The notes: generated by a model not told the origin, from the sequence alone. 64,000 nucleotides of DNA from Pseudomonadota bacterium (GCA_020161665.1 JAIUPA010000043.1:62001-126000); one strand, 5' to 3'; shown: positions 51,192 to 60,943, counted from the stretch's first letter. A program made the numbers and translations.

Positions 51192-52292
51192 TTAGCAGAT
51201 CTCGGTAGCGGTAATTTTGATGCCGAAGCCTTCGAGGCCGACATAATGACGCTCGCGCGAGGTCAGAAGACGGATCGAGGAAATGCCGAGATCCTTGAGG
51301 ATCTGCGCGCCGAGGCCGATTTCCAGCCATTCATGCTCGCGGGCCTTGGCCTCGTCGTGGTCTTCGCTGGCGGAACGAATCCGGCGGTGGTGATCGGTCT
51401 GGCCGACACCCACGGAACCTTCGCGAAGATAGACGATAACGCCGCGACCGGCTTCGGTGATCTTCTTCATGTAGTGATTGACCGGCTGGCGCTTGCCGAA
51501 CACATCACCGGCCACGTTTTCCGGATGCAGGCGCACCGGAATGTCTTCGCCATCACGAATGTCACCGAAGATCACGGCCATGTGCTGCATCGGGTCCCAG
51601 GGCAGGGAGTAGGTCTGCGCCTTGGCCGGGCCATAGGGGGTTTCAATGGCAAAGCTCGATTCCATCTCCACCAGCGTTTCCTTGCGCTGGCGGTAGGCGA
51701 TGAGATCGGCGACCGATACCTGCTTCAGGCCATGCGTATCGGCAAAGCTCGAAACCTGCGGGCCGCGCATCACCGTGCCGTCGTCATTGACGAGTTCGCA
51801 GATCACGCCAATCGGCGGCAGGTTGGCAAGCTTGCACAGATCAACGGCTGCTTCCGTATGGCCGGAACGCATCAAAACGCCACCCTCGCGCGCCACCAGC
51901 GGGAAGATGTGGCCGGGGCGGGTAAAGTCGGCCGGGCCGACATTCGGATTGGCCAGATTGCGCACCGTCAGCGTGCGGTCGTCGGCCGAAATGCCGGTCG
52001 TCGTGCCGTGCTTGAAGTCCACCGTCACCGTAAAGGCGGTGGTGTGGGCACTGTCGTTTTCGGCCACCATGGCATTGAGGTTCAGGCGCTTGGCCTCAGC
52101 CTTCGGCATGGGGGCGCAAACGATACCCGAGGTATGGCGCACGATGAACGCCATTTTTTCCGGCGTGCAATGGACGGCGGCAACGATAAGATCGCCTTCA
52201 TTCTCGCGGTTGTCGTCATCGGTCACAACAACGATTTCACCGGCTTCGAAGGCGCGCAGGGCGTCCACGACACGCTTCTGGTCATAGGCCAT
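51192..52292 (-). CDS. ribB: 3,4-dihydroxy-2-butanone-4-phosphate synthase with degenerate RibA-like domain (366 aa)
   Basis: The N-terminal RibB domain (1-205) makes dihydroxybutanone phosphate for riboflavin synthesis and is intact: DDDNRENEGDL (25-35) and RSGHTEAAVDL (142-152). The C-terminal GTP cyclohydrolase II-like domain (about 210-366) has lost the zinc ligands: the canonical H-S-E-C-L-T-G-D reads HPENVAGD at 256-263, and the R-C-D-C-G stretch reads RQPVN (268-272). It cannot act as a zinc GTP cyclohydrolase, so a separate ribA is expected elsewhere. The end (RLLTSRERHYVGLEGFGI) is still RibA-like. It follows aroC by 15 bases. Confidence 0.93.
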   Translation of the reverse strand: MAYDQKRVVDALRAFEAGEIVVVTDDDNRENEGDLIVAAVHCTPEKMAFIVRHTSGIVCAPMPKAEAKRLNLNAMVAENDSAHTTAFTVTVDFKHGTTTGISADDRTLTVRNLANPNVGPADFTRPGHIFPLVAREGGVLMRSGHTEAAVDLCKLANLPPIGVICELVNDDGTVMRGPQVSSFADTHGLKQVSVADLIAYRQRKETLVEMESSFAIETPYGPAKAQTYSLPWDPMQHMAVIFGDIRDGEDIPVRLHPENVAGDVFGKRQPVNHYMKKITEAGRGVIVYLREGSVGVGQTDHHRRIRSASEDHDEAKAREHEWLEIGLGAQILKDLGISSIRLLTSRERHYVGLEGFGIKITATEIC

Positions 52293-52307
52293 TTTGTATT
52301 CCCCAAA

Positions 52308-53405
52308 TTATCTCAGGCGGCCGGTCTGGCCGCGATCACGCAGGAAGTGGTCGGCAATGGCGCAGGCAAGCATGGCCTCACCGACGGGAACGGCACGAAT
52401 GCCAACGCACGGGTCATGGCGACCCTTGGTGCGCACATCCACCTCATGGCCGGTGGCATCAATCGAGCGTCGCGGCGTGAGAATGGACGAAGTGGGCTTG
52501 ACGGCAAAACGCGCCACAATGGGCTGGCCGGTCGAAATACCGCCCAGAATGCCGCCCGCATTGTTGGAAAGGAACTGCGGCTGGCCATCCGGGCCGATGC
52601 GCATTTCATCGGCGTTTTCCTCGCCGGTGATTTCCGCCGCCTCGAAACCGTTGCCGATTTCCACACCCTTCACGGCGTTGATCGACATCAGGAGGCTGGT
52701 AATGTCCTGATCAAGCTTGCTGTAAAGCGGTGCGCCAAGTCCGGCGGGCACGCCTTCGGCCACCACCTCGACCACGGCACCCACCGACGAACCGGCCTTG
52801 CGGATGTCATCGAGATAGGCCTCCCAGACGGGAACCGTTCCCGCATCCGGACAGAAGAAGGGGTTATTGTCCACTTCGGCCCAGTCAAACCGGCTGCGGT
52901 CGATCTTGTGCTTGCCGATCTGGACGAGGGCGCCGCGGATTTTCACCTGCGGAATGACGAGGCGGGCCAGCGCACCGGCAGCCACGCGGGCAGCGGTTTC
53001 GCGCGCCGAGGAACGGCCACCACCGCGATAATCGCGGATGCCGTATTTCGCGTCATAGGCATAGTCGGCATGGCCGGGGCGATATTGCTGGGCAATCTCG
53101 CCGTAATCCTTGGAGCGCTGGTCGGTGTTTTCAATGAGGAGCGAAATCGGCGTGCCGGTCGAAATGTAGGTCTTGCCATCGGGTTGCGGCATGAAGCCGG
53201 AAAGCACCTTCACCTCATCGGCCTCGCGGCGCTGGGTCACGAAACGCGACTGGCCAGGCTTGCGCTTGTCGAGAAAGCTCTGAATGTCCTCAAGCGTGAA
53301 GGAAAGGCCGGGCGGGCAGCCATCCACCACACAGCCAAGGGCCGGGCCGTGGCTTTCGCCCCAGGTGGTGACGCGGAAAAGATGACCGAACGTATTATGC
53401 GACAT
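52308..53405 (-). CDS. aroC: Chorismate synthase (365 aa)
   Basis: FMN-dependent lyase that makes chorismate, the last common step to aromatic amino acids, folate and ubiquinone precursors. Signatures: [59 protein letters not shown] and [15 protein letters not shown]. Start ATG 53405; the in-frame extension to 53447 adds 14 unrelated residues. An EPSP synthase-like gene, the preceding step, is at 14.6-15.8 kb. It probably shares a transcript with ribB. Confidence 0.95.
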   Translation of the reverse strand: MSHNTFGHLFRVTTWGESHGPALGCVVDGCPPGLSFTLEDIQSFLDKRKPGQSRFVTQRREADEVKVLSGFMPQPDGKTYISTGTPISLLIENTDQRSKDYGEIAQQYRPGHADYAYDAKYGIRDYRGGGRSSARETAARVAAGALARLVIPQVKIRGALVQIGKHKIDRSRFDWAEVDNNPFFCPDAGTVPVWEAYLDDIRKAGSSVGAVVEVVAEGVPAGLGAPLYSKLDQDITSLLMSINAVKGVEIGNGFEAAEITGEENADEMRIGPDGQPQFLSNNAGGILGGISTGQPIVARFAVKPTSSILTPRRSIDATGHEVDVRTKGRHDPCVGIRAVPVGEAMLACAIADHFLRDRGQTGRLR

Positions 53406-53531
53406 GGATACCGAAAGCCTGAACTCGCTGTGCTGGGAACGGCACACTCATAGTGGAAAAAGCCGCCTGTGCAAAAGGCTTTATTTCTCCGGATCGGTAA
53501 CAGTGTAGACGCTTTTTGACGATTTTGGCCT

Positions 53532-56500
53532 TTAGGCAGCCGCCCGCCAGCCCGAACGCTGCGCAGCTTCGGTAAAGTCTGCGAAGGACAGCGGCATGGC
53601 AAACGCATAGCCCTGCAGCGTATCGCAACCCAGTTCCCGGAGCATATGCGCATGGTTGAGCGTCTCGACGCCTTCCGCCACCGTTTCCACGCCCAGCGAG
53701 CGGGCAATGTCGATGATCGAGCGTACCAGCGCCCGTTCGCGCGGCGATTCCAGGATCGGCATGACCAGCTGGCGGTCGATCTTCAGACGCTTCGGCTTGA
53801 GCTTCAGAAGCGACACGATGGAGGTATGGCCCGAGCCGAAGTCATCGATTTCGATGTCGATGCCGAGCGCCTTGATCTCCTCGATATTGATGTCGGAGTT
53901 GGATTCACGATCATCGAGGAAGATGGATTCCAGAAGCTCGAAGCACAGTTCGCCGGGGGCAATTTGCAGCGTCTTGAGAGAGGCAATCAGGCCTTCATCG
54001 CGCAGACGGCGTAGCGAAACGTTGACGGATACCTTCGGCACGTTGATGCCGAGTGCGGCCCAGCGCATACGGTCCTTCAGCGCGGTCTGCATCACCATCT
54101 GGTCCAGCGTGGCGACCACATTCAGCTCGTCGGCAATCGGCAGGAAGCGGTTGGGCGCAACAATGCCGTGGATCGGATGCTGCCAGCGCACCAGCGCTTC
54201 AACGCCGGTCAGTTGCATGGTGCGGGCCGAGAACTGCGGCTGATACCAGGTCACAAACTCATTGTTCTCGATACCGGCGAGAATTTCGTCGCCCATGCGC
54301 TTGTTGTTGATGACTTCGGCCTGCAGGTTCTGCGTGAAGAACTCATAGCGGTTACGGCCCGTGCGCTTGGCGCGGTAAAGGGCGATATCGGCATTGACCA
54401 GCGTCTTGCGGGCGTCGATGTTCTGGCCGGACGCGCGGGCGATGCCGATCGAAACGCCGCAGCGGCAGGAGAAACCTTCGAAATCGATGGGCTGGCTGAC
54501 TTCCTGAACGATGCGGTTGGCAAGGGTGGCAAGGCCCGCATGCGAATCCCCGTTCGGGATCAGGATCACGAATTCGTCGCCGCCGATACGCGTCACCACG
54601 TCGGCCGGGCGCAACTCGTCGCCACCGCGCACGTTCTTCTCGAGGATTTTCGCCACATGGGCGAGTACGGCGTCGCCCGCCGCATGGCCAAGCGTGTCGT
54701 TGATCTGCTTGAAGCGGTCGAGATCGAGATGCAGCAGCGCAAAGCTCATGCGCTTGCTCTGGCTTTCGAGCGAAATGCGCTCCAGTTCCTCGTCGAGCTT
54801 GCGGCGGTTGCCAAGGTTGGTCAGCGGGTCATGCAGAGCATTGTGCTCGATGCTGACCTTGGCCAGTTCCAGTTCGGCATTCTTGGCGTCGGCCTCTTCC
54901 TTGGCGGCCTTCAGCTCCTCGGTCATCAGCGCGTCTTCCGTCACATCGACGGAAATACCGATGATCTTGCGCGTGCCGTCATGGGCAATGTGCAACTGGC
55001 CGATGGAGCGGGTGTAGCGCATATTGCCATCGGGCAGGATGATGCGGGCGACCAGTGAGCCGGGACGGTGGCCGTCAAACAGCGCGCGTTGGTTTTCCAT
55101 CGCCTGTTCACGGTCGTCCGGATGAATAATGTCGAGCCATTCCTGCTGCGAAACGATGGAGCGGCCCGGCGGCAGACCGTAAAGCTGGCACATGCGGGCG
55201 TCCCAGATCTCGATACCGTCATCGAGATTGGCTTCCCAGATGCCGCAACGATAGGCTTCGAGCGCCAGATCCAGCTTGCGCGAAAGGTCTTCCAGTTCCT
55301 GTTCGCGGCTGGAAAGCTCCTGCAGCGCCAGTTCCAGTTCGGCATTTTTCAGGTCGCTGACGACCTTGGCCTCGCGCAGCGTGCGCGTCAGCATTTCATC
55401 CGAAGTCACATCCACGACAATGCCGGTCGTGCGCATCGAAACGCCGTTGCTTTCATAGCGTGCGCCAACCGATTTCAGGTAACGGATCGCGCCATCGGGC
55501 GTGCGAATGCGATAGGTGCCCTTGTAGGTGCAGCCGGTCAGCTTCTCGTTGAGGAAGTGCGCCCGCGCCGCTTCGCGGTCTTCCGGCACGACCCGCGACA
55601 GCAAAAGCCGGAGCGGGCTGACCACTTCCTGAGACTGTTCGCCATGCAGCGTGGCGGCGCGCTCGTCCCAATAGATATCGGTCGAGCCATCCTGCATTTC
55701 CCAGATGCCGATATTGGCCGAATCCATGGCAAGGTTAAAGCGCTGCGAAAGGTCGAGTAGCTTGGCCTCGCGACCTTTCAGCGCATCAATGTTGCGGTTG
55801 CGCTCGCCAATCAGAACGCTTGCGCCAAAAATCGGAATGACCAGCGCAAAGCCGATCAGCAGCATCGTCACACGGTAGGCCGCCGCATTGTTCCACGGAA
55901 TATCCCATCCCGCAGAGGGCACCACCATCACTTCCCATGCGCCACCGAGATAGGCAACGCGGCGCACAACCGGCGCCCGCTCTTCAATCGAGCGATCCCC
56001 GAAAACATAGGAAGGCTTGATGCCATTGCCGCGACCCGAAACCTCGCGGATGGCGATGTTCATGTCCGGCACTTCGTTAAGGGTTTGATCCCCCGTAATC
56101 GTGAACCCGGCGGCGTTGAATGTGGCGCGCTTGGAAAGCGTCAGTTCCACCGAGCCCCAGATGTTGCCGTTCAGTCCTTCGACCGGATAGAGAATGTGCA
56201 GGAAGTCGTCATCGGTCGGGATGATCGACGGCAAGCGCTTGTTTGCATTGGTCAATGCGTGACGCACCAACCCGCTCTGATCAGGAAACCGTTCGGCCAG
56301 AGGCTTGCCGATGGCCGGGTTTTCGGCGCCCTTCGGGAAGGACTGGCTCAGAACGAAACCGGGTGCGATGCCAATGGACTGAATTTGCGGATTACCCGCC
56401 AGAATCGACTGCGCGTGCTCGCGAATGTGGTTCGACATCAACGCGGGATCGAGCGAAAAATCGAGAGAGATATGGGACGCGGTATTGATGTCGGAGCGCA

Positions 56501-56693
56501 ACTGCGAAGCCATGCGCTGCTGCAGCAAAAATGCGGCCTGGTCGGCCTGATTTTTCAGGCCTTCGACATAGGTTTTCGTATTGTCGCGATCAAAACCGGC
56601 ACCAATTCCAAACATGGCAATGGCTATGACAATGCCACCGCCAAACCCGACGCCAATCCGACGCAGGTTGCCGCGCAGATGCAGTCTTTTCAT
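53532..56693 (-). CDS. CHASE-PAS-PAS-GGDEF-EAL membrane protein (1053 aa)
   Basis: Bifunctional-looking cyclic di-GMP enzyme. TM1 is about 15-35, a periplasmic CHASE-type sensor spans about 50-265, and TM2 is about 275-297. PAS1 is about 318-435, PAS2 about 475-590, GGDEF about 615-785 and EAL about 795-1045. GGDEF (704-708) is intact and preceded at the right spacing by an RPAD inhibitory site (RxxD, 695-698). The EAL domain keeps EALVRW (832 on), DDFGSGH (950 on) and AEGVE. Both synthase and phosphodiesterase activity are therefore possible. Start ATG 56693; TTG 56732 is also in frame. Confidence 0.93.
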   Translation of the reverse strand: MKRLHLRGNLRRIGVGFGGGIVIAIAMFGIGAGFDRDNTKTYVEGLKNQADQAAFLLQQRMASQLRSDINTASHISLDFSLDPALMSNHIREHAQSILAGNPQIQSIGIAPGFVLSQSFPKGAENPAIGKPLAERFPDQSGLVRHALTNANKRLPSIIPTDDDFLHILYPVEGLNGNIWGSVELTLSKRATFNAAGFTITGDQTLNEVPDMNIAIREVSGRGNGIKPSYVFGDRSIEERAPVVRRVAYLGGAWEVMVVPSAGWDIPWNNAAAYRVTMLLIGFALVIPIFGASVLIGERNRNIDALKGREAKLLDLSQRFNLAMDSANIGIWEMQDGSTDIYWDERAATLHGEQSQEVVSPLRLLLSRVVPEDREAARAHFLNEKLTGCTYKGTYRIRTPDGAIRYLKSVGARYESNGVSMRTTGIVVDVTSDEMLTRTLREAKVVSDLKNAELELALQELSSREQELEDLSRKLDLALEAYRCGIWEANLDDGIEIWDARMCQLYGLPPGRSIVSQQEWLDIIHPDDREQAMENQRALFDGHRPGSLVARIILPDGNMRYTRSIGQLHIAHDGTRKIIGISVDVTEDALMTEELKAAKEEADAKNAELELAKVSIEHNALHDPLTNLGNRRKLDEELERISLESQSKRMSFALLHLDLDRFKQINDTLGHAAGDAVLAHVAKILEKNVRGGDELRPADVVTRIGGDEFVILIPNGDSHAGLATLANRIVQEVSQPIDFEGFSCRCGVSIGIARASGQNIDARKTLVNADIALYRAKRTGRNRYEFFTQNLQAEVINNKRMGDEILAGIENNEFVTWYQPQFSARTMQLTGVEALVRWQHPIHGIVAPNRFLPIADELNVVATLDQMVMQTALKDRMRWAALGINVPKVSVNVSLRRLRDEGLIASLKTLQIAPGELCFELLESIFLDDRESNSDINIEEIKALGIDIEIDDFGSGHTSIVSLLKLKPKRLKIDRQLVMPILESPRERALVRSIIDIARSLGVETVAEGVETLNHAHMLRELGCDTLQGYAFAMPLSFADFTEAAQRSGWRAAA

Positions 56694-56935
56694 CGACCAG
56701 TTTGCCACTCTCTGCCCTTCTATCCTAATCAACCGGCACTCTAATTAGCGCAGGTTAATTTAAGATTGCGCGAGAATGCCCCCGTGCACTGCACACGATG
56801 AAGTGACTATTGAAAGACGCCGTATTTCGGTCCATCAATCATACCGGAATCGCCACGGCTTCAGCCGTATTTTGACAAATTCAGGAGGGATCCTTGTTCA
56901 ATCGTGTCACCAGCATCTTGAAGGAAGCCCGTCCC

Positions 56936-57199
56936 ATGCGTCTTGTCCTTGCCATGCTTCTTGCCGTTTTGGGTTTCGTTGCGCCGACCACTGCTCTTCA
57001 TGCGCAGAGCGCTGATGTGGAAGCGACGATTACCAAGGTCGATACCAAGCAACTCACCATCGCGCTGGATGACGGCAAGACCTATCAGGTGCCGGAAGAG
57101 TTCAACTTCGAAGGTCTGAAGCCCGGCGTGAAGGTTGTGGTCTACTACACGGAAGTGAAGGGCCGTCGCGTCGTCGACGATCTGCAGACCACGGAATAA
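56936..57199 (+). CDS. DUF1344 family small secreted protein (87 aa)
   Basis: A signal peptide (MRLVLAMLLAVLGFVAPTTALHA) is followed by a small beta-barrel-like domain (VEATITKVDTKQLTIALDDG, KTYQVPEEFNFEGLKPGVKV), as in the DUF1344 family of rhizobia. Two starts have ribosome sites: TTG 56894 with a perfect AGGAGGG six bases upstream, adding 14 residues, and ATG 56936 with AAGGAA upstream. I chose ATG because it begins with the signal peptide. Function unknown. The gene is divergent from the GGDEF-EAL gene. Confidence 0.8.
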   Translation: MRLVLAMLLAVLGFVAPTTALHAQSADVEATITKVDTKQLTIALDDGKTYQVPEEFNFEGLKPGVKVVVYYTEVKGRRVVDDLQTTE

Positions 57200-57211
57200 G
57201 CCTGCAAATTC

Positions 57212-57245
57212 AAAAGCCCCGACCGGGTCCGGTGCGGGGCTTTAT
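57212..57245 (+). terminator. Terminator after the DUF1344 gene
   Basis: AAAGCCCCG (57213-57221) pairs with CGGGGCTTT (57235-57243) around 13 bases; short T tract. It is likely to serve the convergent histidine phosphatase gene as well. Confidence 0.82.
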
Positions 57246-57267
57246 CGTCTTGCGGTCTGGATTGGTC

Positions 57268-57867
57268 CTAGATCCAGCTGATCTGACCCTTGCCCGGGTT
57301 GAGCGAAACGATCCGGTCCTGCGGCGTTTCCATCATCGCCGCCTCTTCCGTTGAAAGATGGCCAACCAGCCGGAACAGGGTGCGGATCACACCGCCATGG
57401 CACACGCAGACGGTGGGCCGCTCGACGGACGCAAGCCATGCGCCAACACGCCAGGACAGGATTTCATAGCTTTCCGCCGTCGCACCCGGCGGGATGAAAT
57501 CCCACTTCACATGTTCGCGCTCGGCTGCACGCTCCGGATAAAGCTTGGCAAGCTCGGCCAGCGTATAGCCTTCCCAATCGCCGAAGGAGACCTCAACGAT
57601 GCGCTCGTCAGTGCGGTAGGCGAGGGGATCAAGCCCCATGGCACGGCGAATGCGCTCCATGGTTTCGCGGGTGCGAGACAGCGGGCTTGCAACAAAATCG
57701 TAAAGGTGGGCGCTGTCGCCCAGAATGGACTTCAGCGTTTCACCATTCTGGGTGGCCTGGCCGCGGCCGGTGTCGTTCAGCGGGATATCCTGCTGGCCCT
57801 GCATCCGACCGTCGGCGTTCCAATCGGTCTGACCGTGGCGGATGACATAAAGCTGCACGTCCGCCAC
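57268..57867 (-). CDS. Histidine phosphatase family protein (199 aa)
   Basis: Phosphoglycerate-mutase-like phosphatase. The catalytic RHG motif is at residues 10-12 (YVIRHGQTDWNADGRMQGQQ). SPLSRTRETMERI gives the phosphate-binding Arg, VSFGDWEGYTLAEL supplies the acid Glu region, and VCVCHGGVIRTLFRLVG carries the second His. Substrate unknown; cobalamin phosphatases and general small-molecule phosphatases share this form. The start is GTG 57867, 6 bases after fabI, with AAGGG upstream, so it is co-transcribed with fabI. Confidence 0.9.
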   Translation of the reverse strand: MADVQLYVIRHGQTDWNADGRMQGQQDIPLNDTGRGQATQNGETLKSILGDSAHLYDFVASPLSRTRETMERIRRAMGLDPLAYRTDERIVEVSFGDWEGYTLAELAKLYPERAAEREHVKWDFIPPGATAESYEILSWRVGAWLASVERPTVCVCHGGVIRTLFRLVGHLSTEEAAMMETPQDRIVSLNPGKGQISWI

Positions 57868-57873
57868 CGGCCC

Positions 57874-58692
57874 TTATTCCTTGACGACGGAGATGTCGGG
57901 CGCGTCCACCGCCTTCATGCCGACCGTGTGGTAGCCGGAATCGACGTGGTGGATTTCGCCGGTCACGCCGGTCGAAAGATCGGACAGGAGGTAGAGGGCA
58001 GACTTGCCGACTTCCTCGATGGTCACGGTGCGCTTCAGCGGAGCGTTATATTCGTTCCACTTGAGAATGTAGCGGAAGTCGCCGATGCCGGAAGCGGCCA
58101 GCGTCTTGATCGGGCCAGCGGAGATGGCGTTGACGCGAATGCCGCGGCTGCCCATGTCAACAGCCATGTAACGGACCGAAGCTTCCAGCGCAGCCTTGGC
58201 AACGCCCATGACGTTGTAATGCGGCATGACCTTTTCGGCGCCGTAATAGGTGAGCGTCACCACCGAACCGCCTTCGTTGAGAATGCGTTCGGCGCGCTTC
58301 GTCACGGCCACGAACGAATAGACCGAGATGTCCATCGTCTTGGCAAAATTGTCGCGGCTCGTATCGAGGTAGCGGCCCGTCAGCTCATCCTTGTCGGAGA
58401 AGGCGATGGCGTGCACCACGAAATCGATCTTGCCCCACTTGGCTTCAATCGCGTCCATCACAGCGTCGATGCTGGAAAGATCGGTTACGTCGCAATCACC
58501 GGCCATGAAGGCGTTGAGTTCAGCGGCCAGCGGCTCGACGCGCTTCTTCAGGGCATCGCCCTGCCAGGTAAAGGCGAGTTCCGCGCCGGCGTCACGTGCG
58601 GCCTTGGCAATGCCCCAGGCGATCGAACGATTGTTCGCAACACCCATGATCAGGCCGCGTTTGCCTGCCAGCAGGCCCGTAAGCTCAGCCAT
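57874..58692 (-). CDS. fabI: Enoyl-ACP reductase (NADH) (272 aa)
   Basis: Last reductase of the fatty acid elongation cycle, an atypical short-chain dehydrogenase. GKRGLIMGVANNRSIAWGIA is the NAD-binding loop, HAIAFSDKDELTGRYLDTSR and TLTYYGAEKVMPHYNVMGVAKAALE (seen in parts) supply the catalytic Tyr-x6-Lys, and RVNAISAGPIKTLAASGI is the substrate-loop block. It is the usual target of triclosan and isoniazid-type inhibitors in other species. Start ATG 58692 has AAGGAG upstream; ATG 58707 is also in frame. I remember rhizobia often having two fabI genes; only one is here. Confidence 0.94.
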   Translation of the reverse strand: MAELTGLLAGKRGLIMGVANNRSIAWGIAKAARDAGAELAFTWQGDALKKRVEPLAAELNAFMAGDCDVTDLSSIDAVMDAIEAKWGKIDFVVHAIAFSDKDELTGRYLDTSRDNFAKTMDISVYSFVAVTKRAERILNEGGSVVTLTYYGAEKVMPHYNVMGVAKAALEASVRYMAVDMGSRGIRVNAISAGPIKTLAASGIGDFRYILKWNEYNAPLKRTVTIEEVGKSALYLLSDLSTGVTGEIHHVDSGYHTVGMKAVDAPDISVVKE

Positions 58693-58904
58693 GTCTTGCT
58701 CCTTCATTGCCCGTGCCGTGCCTGTTCAAAGACGGATGCGCCGGGTCGATTGTCTGTCCATGCCCGGTCCTCGACCGTTGTCGGGAGGGCGAAATTCATA
58801 TGATTGCCTATGGCATAGCCCGCCGCAGCGTTCAAGCGGCCCGCTATCATCTCATGTAAGGCATTGTAACAAAGCTTGCGCGGCTGAAAGCGGCGGGTGC
58901 CTGT

Positions 58905-60086
58905 TCAGATGAACAGGCCCTCGCGCATGTGGCGCATCAGGTCGGTGACCTTGTCGTCCGGCTTGTCCCAGAGAATGAGCCGGATTTCCACGACGAGATC
59001 GCCGCGCCGGTCGATGGTCTCACGCAGGCCCTTTCCGGCCAGGCGAATGGAGCGGTTGGAGTCCGACCAGGCGGGAACCGTGATCTCCACCGGACCTTCC
59101 GGTGTTTCCACCGTGCAGTCGCAGCCCAGAACCGCGTTCTCCAGCGTCACCGGCAAAATGGTGTGGATATCGAACCCTTCGGTGCGGAACCGGGCGTCCG
59201 GCGCAATCCTGACGGTCACGAACAGGTCGCCCTTCAGCATGCCGGGAACGCGCAGGCCGTGGCCCTCGAACGTCACCACATGGCCGTCCGTCAGGCCGGG
59301 CTGCATGAGGAAACGGATATCACGGCCGTCGGGCAATTGAACCTCGGCCTTGCCGCCCTTGATCAGATCAAAGAGCGAGATCACCACCTCGGCGCGCATG
59401 TCCGGGGCTTTTTCGGGAGGTGCCTCACGACCCCGCAGACGGCGGATCCAGTTGCTGATGAATTCGACGGCCTGAACGGACAGCGGCGCGCCGGGCGCGC
59501 GGCTGTCTTCCTGCGGGTTGATGTCTTCAAGGTCCGGCCCGCTTTGTGCGGCTTTTGCGCCGGTCGCTGTCTCGGCCTGCGGCCGGGCGGTGGATTCGTG
59601 CGGGCCAGCGGGCTTTGCAGCGCCGCTTGCCTCATTTGCCTGCGTTGCGCCAGCCTCCTTGCCACCGCCGAAAATGCGGTTGACCATCGCTTCCGGCGTT
59701 TCCGGACCCGCTTCGGCGGTCGTTTCCTTGGCCGCTTTTGCGGCGCGCTGCGCATTGGCGCGCGCCAGCTCTTCCATCACGCGGTCGGCTTCGGCCTTGG
59801 CGGCCTTGGCGCGGGCTGCCGCTTCGCGTTCGGCCTGACGTTTCTGCATGATGGTTTGTTCGCCATCTCCGTCAGCCTTGCGGCGGCGGGCGTCGTAGCG
59901 GCGGCGCTTTTCAGGGTCTTTCAGGAGATCGTAGGCCGCGCCGATTTCGGCAAACCGACTGGCCGCCAGCGGATCGCTTGCGTTGTGATCGGGATGGACG
60001 CTCTTGGCTCTGGCACGCCAGGCCGCCTTGATCTCGTCGTCCCGGGCGTCTTTTTTGACGCCGAGTACGGAATAGGGATCGCGCAT
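58905..60086 (-). CDS. DnaJ/CbpA-like co-chaperone (393 aa)
   Basis: J domain (residues 1-70; MRDPYSVLGVKKDARDDEIK, HPD at 31-33, DPEKRRRYDARR) that stimulates DnaK, a long Ala/Glu/Lys-rich linker (about 75-235), and a C-terminal peptide-binding domain of the DnaJ_C type (VVISLFDLIKGGKAEVQLPD, LENAVLGCDCTVETPEGPVE, AGKGL). The Gly/Phe and zinc-finger parts of DnaJ are absent, so it is nearer to CbpA. Start ATG 60086 with CAAGG upstream; the in-frame extension to 60128 adds 14 residues outside the J domain. Confidence 0.88.
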   Translation of the reverse strand: MRDPYSVLGVKKDARDDEIKAAWRARAKSVHPDHNASDPLAASRFAEIGAAYDLLKDPEKRRRYDARRRKADGDGEQTIMQKRQAEREAAARAKAAKAEADRVMEELARANAQRAAKAAKETTAEAGPETPEAMVNRIFGGGKEAGATQANEASGAAKPAGPHESTARPQAETATGAKAAQSGPDLEDINPQEDSRAPGAPLSVQAVEFISNWIRRLRGREAPPEKAPDMRAEVVISLFDLIKGGKAEVQLPDGRDIRFLMQPGLTDGHVVTFEGHGLRVPGMLKGDLFVTVRIAPDARFRTEGFDIHTILPVTLENAVLGCDCTVETPEGPVEITVPAWSDSNRSIRLAGKGLRETIDRRGDLVVEIRLILWDKPDDKVTDLMRHMREGLFI

Positions 60087-60270
60087 CGTAACCTTGGAAA
60101 CTCTGCGGCCATCCCCCCGGTCGGGCATGGCCGTTACGCCACTCGAACTCTCGCTTGTCCGGCTGCGACCGGCAGGTGCAGACAGGCTTAACTGGACATC
60201 ATGGTAAAGGGAATTTGCTAATCGGGAGTTTACGGCGAGGGAAGGTTCTTGCCTTTTATGGCAGGCGATT

Positions 60271-60681
60271 TCAGTCCTGACGGGAAAATTCCATCAGGCG
60301 CCATTCGCCGTTATTGCCGAGGCAGGTTTCGCCGGCAAAGTTGGAAATGCCGTTATAGGCGTGCAGCGTGGTGACGAAGCTGCGGCACACGCTGCCGTTT
60401 TCATGCACTTCGCTGATCGTGCTGACGACACCGGCGCTTCCGGTCGTGGCATTGGCCCAGGGCAGCGGCGCATTGCCAAGCTTGGCAAGGTCAGCCGACG
60501 ACACGGCATTGCGAACCGTCACTTCATCGGAGTTGGCGTCGGCGGATTTTTGGGGCGCGATGGAATTGGTGGTAACGGTTGAATCCGGCTTGGAACCGAA
60601 CAGGTCGAGACCGCTGCTCATGCATCCCGAGAGCGCAGCCAGAAGGGGCAGGGCGGCCAAAACGCGCGCGCCGCTCTTCAA
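60271..60681 (-). CDS. RT0821/Lpp0805-like surface lipoprotein (136 aa)
   Basis: A lipoprotein signal (LKSGARVLAALPLLAALSGC) places the acylated Cys at residue 20. The mature part includes RNAVSSADLAKLGNAPLPWA, then GSAGVVSTISEVHENGSVCR, SFVTTLHAYNG and FAGETCLGNNGEWRLMEFS. The pattern of a surface-antigen-like domain with two Cys matches my memory of the RT0821/Lpp0805 family. I start it at TTG 60681, which has AGAGGGA 5 bases upstream; GTG 60723 is the alternative and would put 14 charged residues ahead of the signal. Confidence 0.72.
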   Translation of the reverse strand: MKSGARVLAALPLLAALSGCMSSGLDLFGSKPDSTVTTNSIAPQKSADANSDEVTVRNAVSSADLAKLGNAPLPWANATTGSAGVVSTISEVHENGSVCRSFVTTLHAYNGISNFAGETCLGNNGEWRLMEFSRQD

Positions 60682-60943
60682 GACATTCCCTCTATCTATG
60701 CGGGACCGGGCTATGGCAGTCACCTTTCATCGTCTCGCGTCAAACCACGCCGGTTCGGGGAGGAACTCCGGCGCATTTCGAAACTATGCCGGAAAGGGGT
60801 TAACAGGCCGTGACCTCGATCTGCCGGAAGCCGCGATTCGGGGCCAACGGTAACGGCGTGGGTCGGGGATGACAACCAGCCCGGCGGTTGCAAAATCTGG
60901 CCAAAGGGCGATACAAGAAGCCACCGACATGAGGAGAATGACC

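Noticed and set aside
51039..53453. 804-codon open frame on the plus strand opposite ribB and aroC
   Set aside because: The minus strand encodes two recognisable enzymes over the same bases; this frame is His/Arg/Gly-rich with no motifs.
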